Positions 12,897 to 25,700 are shown, numbered from the stretch's first letter. The stretch is 64,000 bases of DNA from Viscum album (GCA_963277665.1 OY728122.1:2122032024-2122096023); one strand, 5' to 3'. The notes: generated by a model from the letters alone, not told the origin. Translations and numbers: made by a program.

Positions 12897-14769
12897 TTAT
12901 TCCTACCTTACAAAAAAATCATCCTCGAAATTTGAAATTTACCATTGAATGTTAATGGTTGATACTTGAAAATTACCTTAGGGAAACCCACATCAGGAAT
13001 ACCGGTAAAATATCCTCTTAATAAGAGGAAGTAGAAATGAAATGATTACTACAAAACAATGAATTATAATTGGACAACATGGTCATGGAAGAATAAACAA
13101 ACCATCATGTAGTGACATTAAACTCTAAAAACCCCATATATTGATCAAATTAAACCATTTTGTAAATGGTTAAAAATTATAAAAAATATTGATTCAACAC
13201 ATTATAATTAATGTATCTAAATTTCCCAATTTAACTTATCATTAACCCTTAATCAATAAGAATAATATCTAAAATTAACATTCCAAACATGTGAATAACA
13301 TCATCACATATCATCTTGAAATATAGACATTCCTTGAATTACCATAAAAATGAATTGGAAACATGCATTATTCTATTTTCCTTAAGTAAGATACATGTTA
13401 TTGGATATATTATTTAAATACAAATGTGTAATAAACTACATCATTGATATCATTGACCACTTCTCAACCAGTCAAAAATCAGTTCCAATGTAGTCCGAAT
13501 ATATCTGAATCAATCCATTCATCATCTTTATCTCAAAATTAGATATATATATTAATGGTTGTCTTCCCGTCAATAATATATATATTTAAAAAAAATTAAC
13601 ATTATTTTTAATCACTTTTCCTTGGTACCATTCATCAATCAACCATAAATCCTTAAGGAGAGAGTACTACAATACAATTCTTATATATCTCATAATTCAT
13701 ATAACTAGTACATTACTGACAAAATATTGAAATGGCATGATTCTTGACTAAGCATATTAATCATTCTACTTCATTTAATGTAGCATCATAACTTGATCAT
13801 TATCCAAAACTATCATTTATGTTATATTCCTTTGACGATTTGGACATTGATTCTAATAATGTCCCATATCATTGCAGTTGAAGCATTGTACATTGGAAAC
13901 CATTATCACGCCCTTGAAATCATGTACTTGGTGTCCCTTTTCTTCACACTTATAGAAAACTCCCATTCCTTTAAAAGAATTTACCATGGTGATTCATTCC
14001 ACAATTTTTATATGTGGGAAAACTATTCATTCCCTTATTCCCTTTCTCCAGGTATTTATCTCCCATCCCCTAATTCTTTTTCTTCCCTTAAAATACATTG
14101 GACTCAAAAAATTATTTCAAAACCTTGTTAAAACATATATTATTTCCTCATTCGATAAGGATACTTGGGAGACAATCTTCCATTGAAAAGATGGCTTAAG
14201 ACCATTAGAGATATGATTCTTCTTACGCTTTTCATCACGTGAATTGGTGAAGTTTTTATTCATTCGGCTGGCACCATTTCTAATAAATTTCCATATTATA
14301 TATTAGATCATAAAATTACGAACTCTTTATAAATCTAAACATTTTATAGCACATAGAATAATCTTAAGAATCGTAAATCCTAGAAACATATTCTTTTGTC
14401 ACATTTGGGGCATAGATCTTTCATAATAGTGGGTAAATAAAATGTGAATTATCTTAAGAATAACCCCTAGGAGTGTCAGCCTAGGAGTGAAGCAAGGCCC
14501 ATTGTCGGGTACCAGGATATCATAGGACATGCTCAAAACTCTTTATCGGAGTTTTTACTCCTAGGTTCATCTGTGCCAGAGCCACCTATACTTGTTTGTA
14601 TCCAGAAAGGGATGTATTTTCTAGAAAGATCCACATATTTTTTCCTTACCAAACTTATAGGATTTTCTTTTTTAGTTATCCTCATAGAACATAATAGGGA
14701 TTTGTTCCCTAACCTATTTTTTTTTAATCTAGTTCTCAAGGTTTCAACTAAAATTCCATTGATACAAAC
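12897..14769 (-). mobile_element. Array internal segment 2, with Gag remnant
   Basis: It has the same layout as unit 1. The primer site (14756-14769, minus strand GTTTGTATCAATGG) has lost one G. The leader block lies at about 14470-14610. The Gag tail is at about 13816-14275, where the first knuckle reads YKNCGMNHHGKF with two cysteines gone. The remainder up to the PPT remnant at 12897-12910 is non-coding and AT-rich. Confidence 0.82.
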
Positions 14770-15358
14770 TATAATTCCCTGACCCCTCTGGACCGTAGCT
14801 GGTGCATTACTAAATATATTGGCATGATTAAAAGGAATAAAATCATGAAGGACCATGTAGTTTAGTAGTCTTGAAGAAATGAGATATGTATAAGTAACTC
14901 ATATTACATTGGTAAAGATAAAAAAAATATAGCACATAACAAAAGCTAAAAGACTGCATCCATGAGAACTCAATAAATAGAATCCTCTTTGTAAACTATT
15001 GAAGGTAAACAAAATGAAGGGGTGTGCCCAAATGATCTATAAGGGTTAAAAATAAAGGAATCATGATTCAATAATTACATAATCATAAAAAAAATTAGTC
15101 ATAGTCAATATGGCATGGTGAATAAATGAAAAACACGTGCCTTTAATAAATTGAGAATGAAACTACATCCATAGGTTTTGTCCTAATAACAACATCATTG
15201 ATAGTAATAACTAAAAATGAATAAAGAGAATGATTATTAGTTATTCATCATGTATTTTCCACATGATACCACAAAACCTTTAAAACGGTTTAAGTCTTTG
15301 GGTAGAAACCCATCTGAATTTTGGAAACAAACTCGAAGTGTTTTTCGCCAACTAATTT

Positions 15359-15385
15359 GTCTCATGAGACCTGTCGATGCATCGA
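15359..15385 (-). other. Paired perfect palindromes in R/U5 of LTR 3
   Basis: Two adjacent 12-bp perfect palindromes, GTCTCATGAGAC and TCGATGCATCGA, separated by 3 bases. They lie downstream of the TATA box, so they would be in the RNA. The same pair is at 20825-20851 in LTR 4, mutated versions lie at 4423-4446 and 9891-9917, and the + strand relative has GTCTCATGAGAC at 50137-50148 next to TCGATACATCGG at 50122-50133. Confidence 0.8.
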
Positions 15386-17647
15386 GTGGATCTAGAGGGA
15401 CCCACCTCCCGTTGTATATCCAAAGCATTCTCTATAAATTTATTTAATATAATTAAATTATGAATTCTCAATATCTCTATATATTTGAGGATATTTATTC
15501 ATTAAATTTTGTTGACAATAATAAAGATACTTTTAAATTAGACCATTGAAAAATTCTTGAGGAAATAATCCTTAAACATTCCAAAGTGACCCACACCACC
15601 ATGAAAAATTTGAATAATAATCCCTTAGAATATCCTGATATTAAAGATACTATCAATATGATATACCAAATTGAATTACATGCACCACAATAACGAAATA
15701 TGTGGATAATAAGGCATATATCTCAAAATGATAGAGTGTGAAGAGAAAAATCCATTTTACTTTGGAAAGAATAGTTATTTTTGTAATCATTTTTTTCCAT
15801 AAATTTGGTTTTAAAAATGTATATCCCAGAAATGAAAATGTAAGGTCATTGAGAATACATTTTAGGCATAAAAGATGTCCTACTAGAGTGAAATTAGGTA
15901 AAAAGATATTTTAAAGAAGCTTTTGAATTAAATCATTTTAGGGCGGTTTAAGAAATTCATTAAAGAGATTTTAAAGAGTAAAGGAATGTTCTCTTTAATA
16001 AATATATAAATTATACAAAATAGAATTTTCATGTTAAAATTTGTGATTTAAAAATATAAAAATGGTTTAAAATAGATTATAGAGTTAACATCAAAAGAGA
16101 TAATAATTTTATAAGTTCCTTGAATCATGTTTGTATTTCAGAGGAATTTTTGAAAGATTATTTTAAAAAAAGTAACGTGTACAAAATAAAGAAGGATTCT
16201 GGTTGATAAACATATTTAGGAAATTAAAAATGAATTTATTATAAATACATAAGAATAAATAAGAAATTCATTGAGGTGAATAGAGAATAAGAACAACCTT
16301 AATGAAATTGGAGGTTCAGGTAGAAAATACACAGTAATTTGAAATCAAATTAAACCATATACATCAAAAATAATTTCCAGAAAATGATACATAGAATATC
16401 ATGAAAAAAAATATATTCCTATTATGAAACATCATTGGTAAGTATATATATGCTATACACATGTAATAGTAGTGAATACAGAATATCTCACAAAGATGGT
16501 AGTGGGATGAAGAAACCCTTACCAAGAACATATTCTTAGATTGAGGAAAATCAATGACATAATTATGTGTGAAAAACATAATCCCAGGCATTAAAATTGT
16601 ATCCATAGAATAAAACTATCATAAGTTATTCACACATATTCTAATAAAATGAAAAACCCATGACATTGATTTTTAACTCAATGAATAAAAATTGAGTTAC
16701 GATATCCCATACCGTATGCTTGAAGGTGTTTTGATTGTTCTTAAAGGCCTGAATAATAAAATTTAGATTCATTAACTAATAATTCTAGAACCCATAAATA
16801 GGTAATTGATATTTTATAACCTTATTTGGTTCATTCATGAACTTTTTTATGGGCTTTACGAGATTCAATTTTATTGTTTTGGAAGCATTTTCTCATTTGG
16901 TTTTCATGATCCGTTTACTTGTATTCATGAATAGATGTTCGCTTGAAATGTTCTTGAGAATCTGAAATTGTTAATATATATTATAAGTGAAAATAATCAT
17001 ATATATATGATCTTATAATGATTTTTGGTTATATACTTGAGGATGATTCATTAGTTTAAAGAAATTGATAAATGCTTGGATTAACTTTTCCCATTTAGTG
17101 CATAATGAACTTGTTTTGTATTATTATTTTTTATTCTTAGTGTGTAAGGATTCCAGAATATTGAATAAGGTAAAATAAATATATTATTATCTTGTTCATC
17201 CATTAAAAAGGTTTCTTGACCAGTCTTCAGGATAGTAATGAAAATTGAAAACTTGTCTTCCTTGAGAGTGATAATTTAACACATCTTAGATGGTGTTTGC
17301 ATTTAGGGTATAAAAGGAAGGGAAAATAGATTATGATGAAATATTCCATTAGCATAATGAAAATAAATCACATGAATGGTATTGGAATTTACATGGCATT
17401 TGAACAAAGGGAGGTGAGGAGAGGGCATCAAAATTATGGAACTTATAAAATAAATTGAAGGAAAAGTGAAGAGAGGTTCACCTCTGGAGTACTCCTCCTT
17501 GAAAATCTTTTTAAGGCCTTTGCTTTCGGCCTTTTGGTGAGACCAGAAGGCCTTGGAAGTTGGGAGAGGGCTTGGGAAGAGTATTTGGAAGAATTTAGGC
17601 AAAGCATAAAGCTTGAGTATTGTGGGAGGAAGAGGGGGTGAGGTTGG

Positions 17648-17655
17648 TTTATATA
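17648..17655 (-). promoter_or_regulatory. TATA box of array LTR 3
   Basis: TATATAAA on the minus strand, same position within the LTR as in the other copies. Confidence 0.7.
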
Positions 17656-19039
17656 GTAGAGGGGAGAAGAGTTTTCATAATATTATAACCATTAATTTAT
17701 TATTTCATCTCATGATAATCAATAGTGAGTATTCCATGACCTAGAATAGTGATATATGCATGTTAGTTCTAGATTTTTTTTCATACATCACTCATGATAC
17801 TAGGAATAGTTAATTTCAGTTATAATGTATTTATACAGTAAATTAATGTATTTTAATATTCACCAAATATTCAAGTATATCTGAAAAATACAAAAAATTC
17901 CCCCTACCATTTTTTTGATGTGTACAATACAAAAATGAAATCTGTTTTTCTTAAATAATTTTTTAAATATTATTAATTTATTTTTTATTTAAAATCATAG
18001 TTAATTCAAAAAATTACAATGTTAAAGGTATAATTAGTTTTATCTCACCTTGAATAATTAATTAAGATCTCATAATCTTATATCCTAATGAAAATAAAAT
18101 AATATTATTTTTTACTATTCATATGGGTCATATTACTATTCATAATGGTATGTTACTATTCAACAAAAATTCATGTTGGTTCTATCAGACTCCACATGGA
18201 TTAGTGTGCACAACTCAAGATAACAATTTTTCAAAGTTCAAAACATAGTAGAGGAAAAGTTGTGCTTAAAGACTAGATTATAAAATGTGTTGATTTGAAG
18301 GGACTCAGTGTTTCATACATTATAAGTTAAATATATTTTTAAATTCTTGGTGTGTTACATTATTCCCTCCTTGCAAAAAATTCATCCTCAAAATTTGAAA
18401 TTTAACTTTGAATGTTAATGGTTGATATTTGAAAATTCCATTTTGGGAAACCCACATCAGGAATACGGCTAAAATATCCTCTTAATAAGAGGAAGGGGAA
18501 ATGCATATATTAATAAAAAACAATGAATTCTAATTGGGAAACATGGTCATGGATGAATAATCAATCCATCATATAGAGACATTAAACTCTGAAAACCCGA
18601 TACAATGATCAAATTAAACCATTTTGTAAATGGTTAAAAATTGTAAAATATATTGATTCAACACATTATAAATAAGGTCTCTATATTTCCCTGTTGAACA
18701 AATCATTCACACTTAATCAACAAGATGAATATCTAAAATTCATATTCCAAACATGTGAATAACATCACCATGTGTCCTCTTGAAATATAAAAATTCCTTG
18801 AATTACAATAAAAACCGCATTGGAAACAGGAATTGTTCTATATTCCTTAAGTAAGATACATGTTATTGGATATATTTCATAAATCCAAATGTGTTATAAA
18901 CTCCATCGACGATAGCATTGGCCACTTCTCAACAATTCAAAAATCAGTTCCAAAGTAGTGAGTATATATCTAAATCAATCATTTCACCATCTTTATCTCT
19001 ACATAAAATATATATATTAAGGGTTGTCATCCCATCAAT

Positions 19040-19061
19040 AATATATATATATATATATATA
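19040..19061. repeat. (TA)n microsatellite
   Basis: About ten uninterrupted TA/AT steps. Units 1 and 2 have only a short ATATATAT at the same site, so it expanded after the units diverged. Confidence 0.85.
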
Positions 19062-20226
19062 AATTTAACATTCTCTTGAATCACTTTTCCTTTGTAACAA
19101 TCATCAAATGACCATAAATCCTTAATGAAAGAGTACTGCATCACAATCCGTATATATATCATAATTAATATAACTTGTACATTACTAAAAAAATATTGAA
19201 ATGACATGATTATTGACTAGGCATATTAATCATTCTAATTTATTTGTAGTAGAATCATAACTTTTTCATTATCCAAAAACGATCATCTATGTTATATTCC
19301 TTTGACGATTTGGACATTGATTCTCATAGTGTCCCTTATCCTTATAGTTGAAGGATTGTACATTGGAAACTATTCTCAAACCCTTGAAATCATGAACATG
19401 GTGTCCCTTTTATCCAAACTTATAGAAAACTCCAATTCCATTCAAGCATTTACCATGGTGATTCATTCTGTAATTTTCATATGTGGAAAACACTCCTTTC
19501 CCTTCTTCACTTTATCCCCATTTTTATTAGCCATCCTCTCATTATTTTTCCTCCCTTAAAATACATAGAGCTCAGAAAAGTCTTAAAATACCTTGTTAAC
19601 ACATGATATTATTTCCTCATTCGATGAGGATACCTGGGAGACAATTTTGATTTGAAGAGACGGATTATAAACATTAGATATATGATTCTTCTTACACTTC
19701 GCATCATGTGAATTGGTGAAGTTTTTATTCATTCATATAGGATCTGTTTCTAATCAATTTCTATATTATATATTAGACCATAAAATTATGAACACCTTAT
19801 AACTACAAACATTTTATAGCACATATCATAAATTTAATCATCATAAATCCTAGAACCATATTCTTTGGTCACTATTGGGGAATATATCCTTCATAATGGT
19901 GGGTAAATAAAATGTGAATTATCCTATGAACAACCCCTGGTAGTGTCAATATAAGAGTGGAGCAAGGCCCATTGTCGTCTATCAGGATATCCTGGGTCAT
20001 GCCCAAAACTCTTTGTCAGAGTTTTCATTACTATGTGTATCTGTGCCAGAGCCACCTATATTTGTTTTTGTCCAGGGATGGATGTATTTGCAAGACAGAT
20101 CCATATAATCTTTTCCTTAACAAAATTATAGTATTTTCATGTTTATTTATCCTCATATAACTTCTTAGGGCTTTGTTCCCTAACCTGCATTTTCTAAATC
20201 TAGTTCCCAAGGTTTCTACTAAACTT

Positions 20227-20240
20227 CCTATGATACCAAC
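20227..20240 (-). promoter_or_regulatory. Primer-binding site, unit 3
   Basis: GTTGGTATCATAGG on the minus strand, matching initiator tRNA-Met over TTGGTATCA. It is next to the LTR end TATA. Confidence 0.78.
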
Positions 20241-20824
20241 TATAATTCCCCAACCCCTCTAGACCATATCTAGTGCATTACTAAATACATTGGCATGATT
20301 ACAAGGATTCAAATCCTAAAGGACCATGTAGTTTAGTAGTCTTGAAGAAACTAGATACATATATGTATCTCATATTGCATTGGGAAAGGTAACAAAATAC
20401 AACACATAACAAAAACTAAAAGACTGCATCCATGAGAACTGAATAATTGGTATCCTCTTCATAACTTGTTGAAGGTAAACAAATGAAGGGGTGAACCCAA
20501 ATGCTTAGTAAGGGTTAAAAATAGAGTAATCCTGAATTAATAATTACTTAATCGTAAAAAATTAGTCATAGTCAATATGGCATGGTGAATAAATGTAAAA
20601 CATGAACCTTTAAAAAATTGAGAATGAAATTACATCCCTAGGTTTTGTCATAGTGAGAAAATCATGGACAGTAACAACTGAAAATGATTAAATATAATTA
20701 TTATTAATTGGATAAAATTTTTTGGAACATGGTACCAAAAAACCTTTGGAACGGTTTATTCCTTTGGGTAGAAACCCATCTTAATTTTCGAAAAAAATTC
20801 GAAGGGTTTGTCGCCAACTAATTT

Positions 20825-20851
20825 GTCTCATGAGACATGTCGATGCATCGA
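20825..20851 (-). other. Paired perfect palindromes in R/U5 of LTR 4
   Basis: GTCTCATGAGAC at 20825-20836 and TCGATGCATCGA at 20840-20851, identical to the pair in LTR 3. Confidence 0.8.
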
Positions 20852-23116
20852 GGGGATATAGCAGGCCCCACCTGCTGCTGCATGTCCAAAGCATTATCTA
20901 TAAATATATTTAATACAAGTAAATTATTAATTCTCAATATCAGTATATATTTGAGGATATGGATTAATCAAAGGATTTCGTCAATAATAAAGACATATTT
21001 AATTGAGACCATTTAAAAATTCTTGAAGAAATAATCCTTAAACATTCCAAAGTGTCCCATACCACAATGAAACATTCAAATAATAATACCTTAGAATATC
21101 ATGATAATAATTATACTGTCAATATGAAATACCTAATTGAATTATATATGCCACAATAAAGAAATAAGTGGTGAGCAAGGCATATATCTCAAAATGTTAA
21201 AGTGTGAGGAGAAAAATCCAGTTTACTTTGGAAAGAAGTGTTATTCTTGTAAATCATTTGTATTTTCCATAAATATGGTTTTAAAAATGTATATCAATGA
21301 AAATAAAAGGTAATGACATTGATATTACATTTTAATCATAAATTATGTACTACTAGAGTGAAATCATGTAAAAAGATATTTTAAAGAAGCTTCATAATTA
21401 AAAGATTTTAGGGCAGTTTAAGAAATTCATTAAAGAGTTTTTAACGCATAAAGGCATGTTCTCTTTCATAAAAATATAAATGATACAAAATATAATTTTC
21501 TTGTTAAAATTTGTGATTTAAAAATATAAACAACTTTTAAAATAGATTATATATTGAACATCAAAATAAGTAATAATTTTTGAAGTTCCTTGTATCATGC
21601 TTTCATTTTAGAAGAATTTTTGAAAGATTATTTTTTAAAAATTAACGTCCCAGAAAATAAAGAATTATTTTGATTGGTAATCATATATAGGAAATTAAAA
21701 AAATTATGAGGAATACATAAGAATAAATAAGAATTTAGTTGAGGTGAATAGAGATTAAGAGCAACCCGAATGAAAATGTAGGTTCAGGTACAAAATACTT
21801 ACTACTTTGTAATCAATTAAACACTATGCCCCAAAATTAATAGTCATAAAATGAAACATTGAACATCATGAAAGTAAATAGATTCATTGTATGAAACTTC
21901 ATTGCTAAGTATATATACACTATACACAAGTAATAGTAGTGAATGTATAATATCTCACAAAGATGGAAGTGGGATGAAGAAACCCTTACCAAGAACATAT
22001 CATTAGATTGAGGAAAAATCAATGATTTAATATGTGTGAAAAAACAAAATCCCATGCATTAAAAAGGTTATATTTAGAATAAAATGATCATAGGTCATTC
22101 ACACATATTCTGTTAAAATACAAAACCCATGACATTGATTTTTAACTCAATGAATAGAAATTGAGTTAAAATATCCCCTACCATATGCTCAAAGGTGTTT
22201 TGATTGTTCTTAAAGACCTAAATAATAAAATTTAGCTTCACTAACTAATAATTACAAAACCTCATAAACATTTGATTGATATTTTATAAACTTATTTGGT
22301 TCATTAATGACCTTTTTGATGGGTTTTATGTGGTTTAATTTTATTGTTTTGGAATCATTTTCTCCTTTGGTTTTCATGATTCATTTACTTGTATTCAAGA
22401 ATGGAAGTTCGTTTGAAATGTTGTTGAACATCCATAATTGTTAATTTATATTATTAGCGAAATTAATGATATATATTTATGATCTTATAATGATTTTGGC
22501 TTATATACTTGAGGATGATTCATTAGATAAAAGTAATTGATAAATTCTTGGATTAACTTTGCCCATTTTGGGCATAATAAACTAGTTTTGAATTATTATT
22601 TTTTATTATGAGGGTGTAAGGATTCCAAAATATTAAATAACATAAAATAAATATATTAAGATATGGTTAAACCATTAAAAAGGTTTCATGGCCATACTTG
22701 ATGATAGTAATGCAAATTGGAAACCCATCAACCTTGAGTTTGATAATTTAACACATCTAAGATGGTGTTTCCATTTATTGTATAAAAAGACGAAAAAAAG
22801 ATATTAGGATGAAATATTAAATTAGCATAATGAAAATCCAGTACATGTATGGTTCTAGAATTATCATGGAATTTTGATGAGGAGAGGTGAGGAGATTACA
22901 TCAAAAGAAAGCAACTTATAAAAGAAATTGAAAGAAAAGAGAAGAAAGGTCCACCTCTTGTGTAATCCTCCTTGAGAATATCCTTAAGGATTTTTTTGCC
23001 TTTTGAAGAGACCCGATATCTTGGACTTGGGGAGAGGGATTGGGATGAGTATTTTTTAGATATTAAGCAATTCTTGAAGCATGAGTGGCATGGGAGGAAG
23101 AGGGGGTGAGGGGTGG

Positions 23117-23124
23117 TTTATATA
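23117..23124 (-). promoter_or_regulatory. TATA box of array LTR 4
   Basis: TATATAAA on the minus strand. As the 5' LTR promoter of the block, this one would have driven full-length RNA. Confidence 0.7.
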
Positions 23125-23827
23125 GTGGAGGGAAGAAGAGTTTTCTTAATATTATAATAATTAATTTATTATTTATTCTCATGAAAAGAAATAGTGAGTA
23201 TTCCATGACCTAGAATAGTAATATATGCATGTGAGTTCAATATTTGGGTGCTTAAATCTCTCATGAAGCTATTAATAGTTAATTTAAATTATAATGTATT
23301 TTTACAGTAATTAATGTATTTTACTATTCACCCAAAATTCATGTTTTTCAAAAAAAAATCCAAAAATTAACCCTTAAAATTTTTTCAGGTGTAAAATCCA
23401 AAAATGAACTCCATTTTTCAAAAATTATTTTTTAAATGTTATTAATTTAATTTTTAAATAAATTCATAGTTAATTCGAAAAATAACAATGTTAATGGTAT
23501 AAATAGTTTTATATCACATTTAAAAATTAATTAAGATCTCATCATCTTATTACCATAACAAAATAAAATAATATTATTTTTACTATTCATATGGGTCATA
23601 TTATTATCCACAGGTGTGTGTTACTATTTATCAAAAAATCATGTTGCTTCTATCAGACTCCAAATGACTTACTGATCACAACTCTAGATGACCATTTTTT
23701 GAAATTCATAACATAGTCAAGGCCAAGGTGTGCTTAAGGACTAGATTATAAAATGTGTTGTTTTGTAGGGACTCAATGTTTCTTGAAATCAAAATTTAAT
23801 CTATTTATAAATTCTTGGGGTGTTACT

Positions 23828-23832
23828 TTTTA
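23828..23832. repeat. Right target-site duplication (TTTTA)
   Basis: Partner of TTTCA at 3832-3836. It directly follows the changed LTR terminus TGTTACT. Confidence 0.75.
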
Positions 23833-24200
23833 GATTGACGAAATCTCCATTGGTCTTCTTGGTTCTTATAAACATGGTGATCCATCTGTATCTCAACTCA
23901 TTTTATTTGGTTTTAGAGTATGACATCATGGTCTATTCTCAGACAAAGGAGGAGCATGATAATCTTGTGAGGATTTTCCTAGGAACCCTTTAAGATCACC
24001 CAGTTTTAGAGAATATTTCAAAATAAAACTTATGTATTAATGAGGTGAAGTTTCTTGGTCACATGGAATCGGAACATGGAGTTTTGGTATAACCCAATGA
24101 GATTAGTTTAGTGACATCATGTCAGCAGCAGAAGAATTTAATTGAGATCAAGATATTTTTTGCATGGATGGGTATTGTAGGTAGTTAGTACTGGATTTCT
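23828..24200 (+). pseudogene. Reverse transcriptase, C-terminal part (continues from 3836)
   Basis: It resumes with RLTKSPLVF, then LEYDIMVYSQTKEEHDNLVR, where the catalytic box of the family (IDDILVYS) has lost the first aspartate, then INEVKFLGHMESEHGVLVxP (family FLGHVVS-x-x-GI-x-VDP), then a decayed thumb/connection up to WMGIVGSxYWISLI (family FLGLAGYYRRFI). The order and spacing are those of Ty3/gypsy. Stops are mostly TAG/TAA where CAG, CAA or TGG codons are expected. Confidence 0.85.
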
Positions 24201-24720
24201 CTCATCATTCTTTTCCCATGATGATTATCACCCAGAATAGTGGTGATCTTTGAATAGAATCCTTTGTCTCGAGAATCTTTCGAGTAGGTTTATAGGTGGT
24301 TAACCACTCCCTTTGTTTTAATCTTACCTGAATCTGGGAAAAGGTATGTGTTCTATTATTATGATTCAATTTTTGTTCATGGGTGTGTGATGATGTTGGA
24401 ATACCCTGTAGAGGCTTATGGTTCATTTCAACTCTGACAATGGGAAATAATTACCCAAAAAATGACATGAGTTAGAGGCAGTGATGCACATGTTGAAGGC
24501 ATGGAACCATTATCTATTAGGGGGGAAATTATTTGTTTTTTTGTTAATTATAGTGTGTCCAACATTTTCCCCTAAAAGGATATGAATATAAGGAATCATT
24601 GTTGTGTTTAGTACCTTCAGGGTTTTTATGTTGACATATTTTATACCCTAATAAAAGTAAATGTAGTTATAGATTCATTAAGTAGGAAAGTGTCAGTGCA
24701 AGCATTGAAGGAGTCTAGTG
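24200..24720 (+). pseudogene. RNase H remnant (gypsy pol)
   Basis: Recognisable pieces are NYPKNDMS, then, after a frame change, EAVMHMLKAWNHYLLGGKLF (family YPTHDLELAAVVFALK-x-WRHYL-x-G), then CPTFSPKRI (family LKYLFTQKEL), a decayed YHPNKSK and VVIDSLSRKVS (family VVADALSRK) at about 24660-24705. It would have degraded the RNA strand of the hybrid. The N-terminal catalytic aspartate region is not readable. Confidence 0.75.
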
Positions 24721-24779
24721 ATGGGTGGACTTTGATAGTTCATTTTTCCTTGATGCATCCATAGGCCAAGAATCATAGT

Positions 24780-25700
24780 GGAGGTGCACCTGTGGCTAGT
24801 TTTTAGCAGACACCATCCCTATTAGAGTTGATTCGGCTTGTGAATCAGATGGAGGAATTGTTCAACCATTTTATGCCTTCCATAAATTGTGGGGAGGTTC
24901 CTTATGAGTGGTCATTTTCTTCTAAGAGAGATGTGTGATTCAAGGGTCACTTTGATGTGTCTTTTTCATTAGTTAAAGTTGTGATTCGTGATATCCACCA
25001 ATCACAGTGGTTCGTTCATCTTGGTACCTCCAATATGTTTTATGATGTGAGTTCGAAATTCTGGTTGCTAGATATGAGGTTAGACATATCTAAATTGGTA
25101 TCACGATTTTATATTTTTCAACTGGTTATGGAAGAGAACCAAATGCCCTCTAGTTTTCTTTAGTCACATACTATTACTATATAGAAGTGGGGGGATATTT
25201 CCAAGAATTTTGTTGATGGGTTACCTCGTTCACCTTAAGGATGTAATTCCACTAGTGTGGTGGTTGGTCGTCAGACAAAATTTGGCCATTTCATTTAAAT
25301 AAGAGATTCAGCCAAAGTGGAAAATTTAGGATGGTTTTATGTTCATATGATAATTAGAATTCATGGTATTCCCTAAAATATTATCTCAGATAGGGACCCT
25401 CACATTACCTCAGCATTTTTGGAAGCTATTCAAGTAGTGAGGGGGTTGCAAGTAATGTTTAGAACACCATACAGTCCTCAAATTGATGGTCTGACATAGT
25501 GGATAATTATAACATTGAAGAAATTCCCTGGGAATGTGTGTTGGATTTCATAGTTTCATGGGATATCCATTTGGTATATGTGGATTTTTCATAAAAATAT
25601 ATTTATCAATTAATGATTCAAATGGATCACTTTGGGCACATTATAGTGGGATGTATCAACCACCTTTGTGTTAAGATGTGGGGGGTAAGACCACAATGTT
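24780..25700 (+). pseudogene. Integrase remnant (zinc-binding and catalytic core)
   Basis: At 24957-25163 the frame contains FVHLGTSNMFYDVSSKFWLL and FVSRFYIFQLVMEENQMPS, which match the H2C2 region (IHPGSTKMYRDLK-x-x-YWW ... C-x-x-C-Q) with the cysteines and one histidine lost. From 25215 the core is clear: FVDGLPRSPxGCNS, VVVGRQTKFGHFI, IIRIHGIPxNIISDRDPHIT (second aspartate of the DDE triad present), AFLEAIQVVRGLQVMFRTPY and SPQIDGLTxW, where the expected glutamate position is a stop. Several TAG/TGA stops make it non-functional. Confidence 0.85.

Larger units (their letters stand above)
14770..18359 (-). repeat. Array LTR 3
   Basis: Ends are TATAATTCCC (14770) and GTGTTACA (18352-18359) on the + strand. 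It keeps both palindromes, GTCTCATGAGAC (15359-15370) and TCGATGCATCGA (15374-15385), in perfect form. TATA box at 17648-17655. Confidence 0.88.
18360..20240 (-). mobile_element. Array internal segment 3, with Gag remnant
   Basis: The best-kept polypurine tract of the array is here (18360-18374, minus GCAAGGAGGGAATAA). The primer site at 20227-20240 reads GTTGGTATCATAGG. A Gag tail remnant lies at about 19290-19750, with the leader block at about 19930-20090. A (TA)n run interrupts the non-coding part at about 19040-19061. No pol sequence is visible. Confidence 0.82.
3837..23827 (-). mobile_element. Concatemeric non-autonomous gypsy-type LTR element (4 LTRs, 3 internals)
   Basis: The block is LTR (3592) - internal (1877) - LTR (3591) - internal (1873) - LTR (3590) - internal (1881) - LTR (3587), summing to 19,991 bases. 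Lengths come from locating the same end sequences in each copy: LTRs end in GTGTTACA on the + strand and begin TGTAAT or TATAAT. Orientation is minus, because the primer-binding site (GATACCAAC on the + strand, TTGGTATC on the minus) abuts the low-coordinate end of each inner LTR and purine tracts abut the high-coordinate end of each of the first three LTRs. Each internal segment holds a decayed Gag C-terminus only, with no protease, RT or integrase, comparable with the class called TR-GAG. A single 5-bp target duplication surrounds the whole block and it disrupts a gypsy RT. Copies have diverged clearly by substitutions and small indels, so the array is old. Confidence 0.9.
20241..23827 (-). 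repeat. Array LTR 4 (5' LTR of the concatemer in its own orientation)
   Basis: It begins TATAATTCCC and ends GGTGTTACT at the host junction, where the last base of TGTTACA has changed. TATA box at 23117-23124, palindrome pair at 20825-20851. Its outer side borders the host RT and the right target duplication. Confidence 0.88.

Noticed and set aside
14533..14856. 107-codon minus-strand frame as a gene
   Set aside because: It crosses the LTR/PBS junction of array unit 2; the equivalent positions in units 1 and 3 have stops, so it is a chance opening.
3837..23827. Satellite DNA array
   Set aside because: The 5.47-kb period resolves into LTR and internal parts with PBS, PPT and target duplication, so it is a retroelement concatemer and not a satellite.
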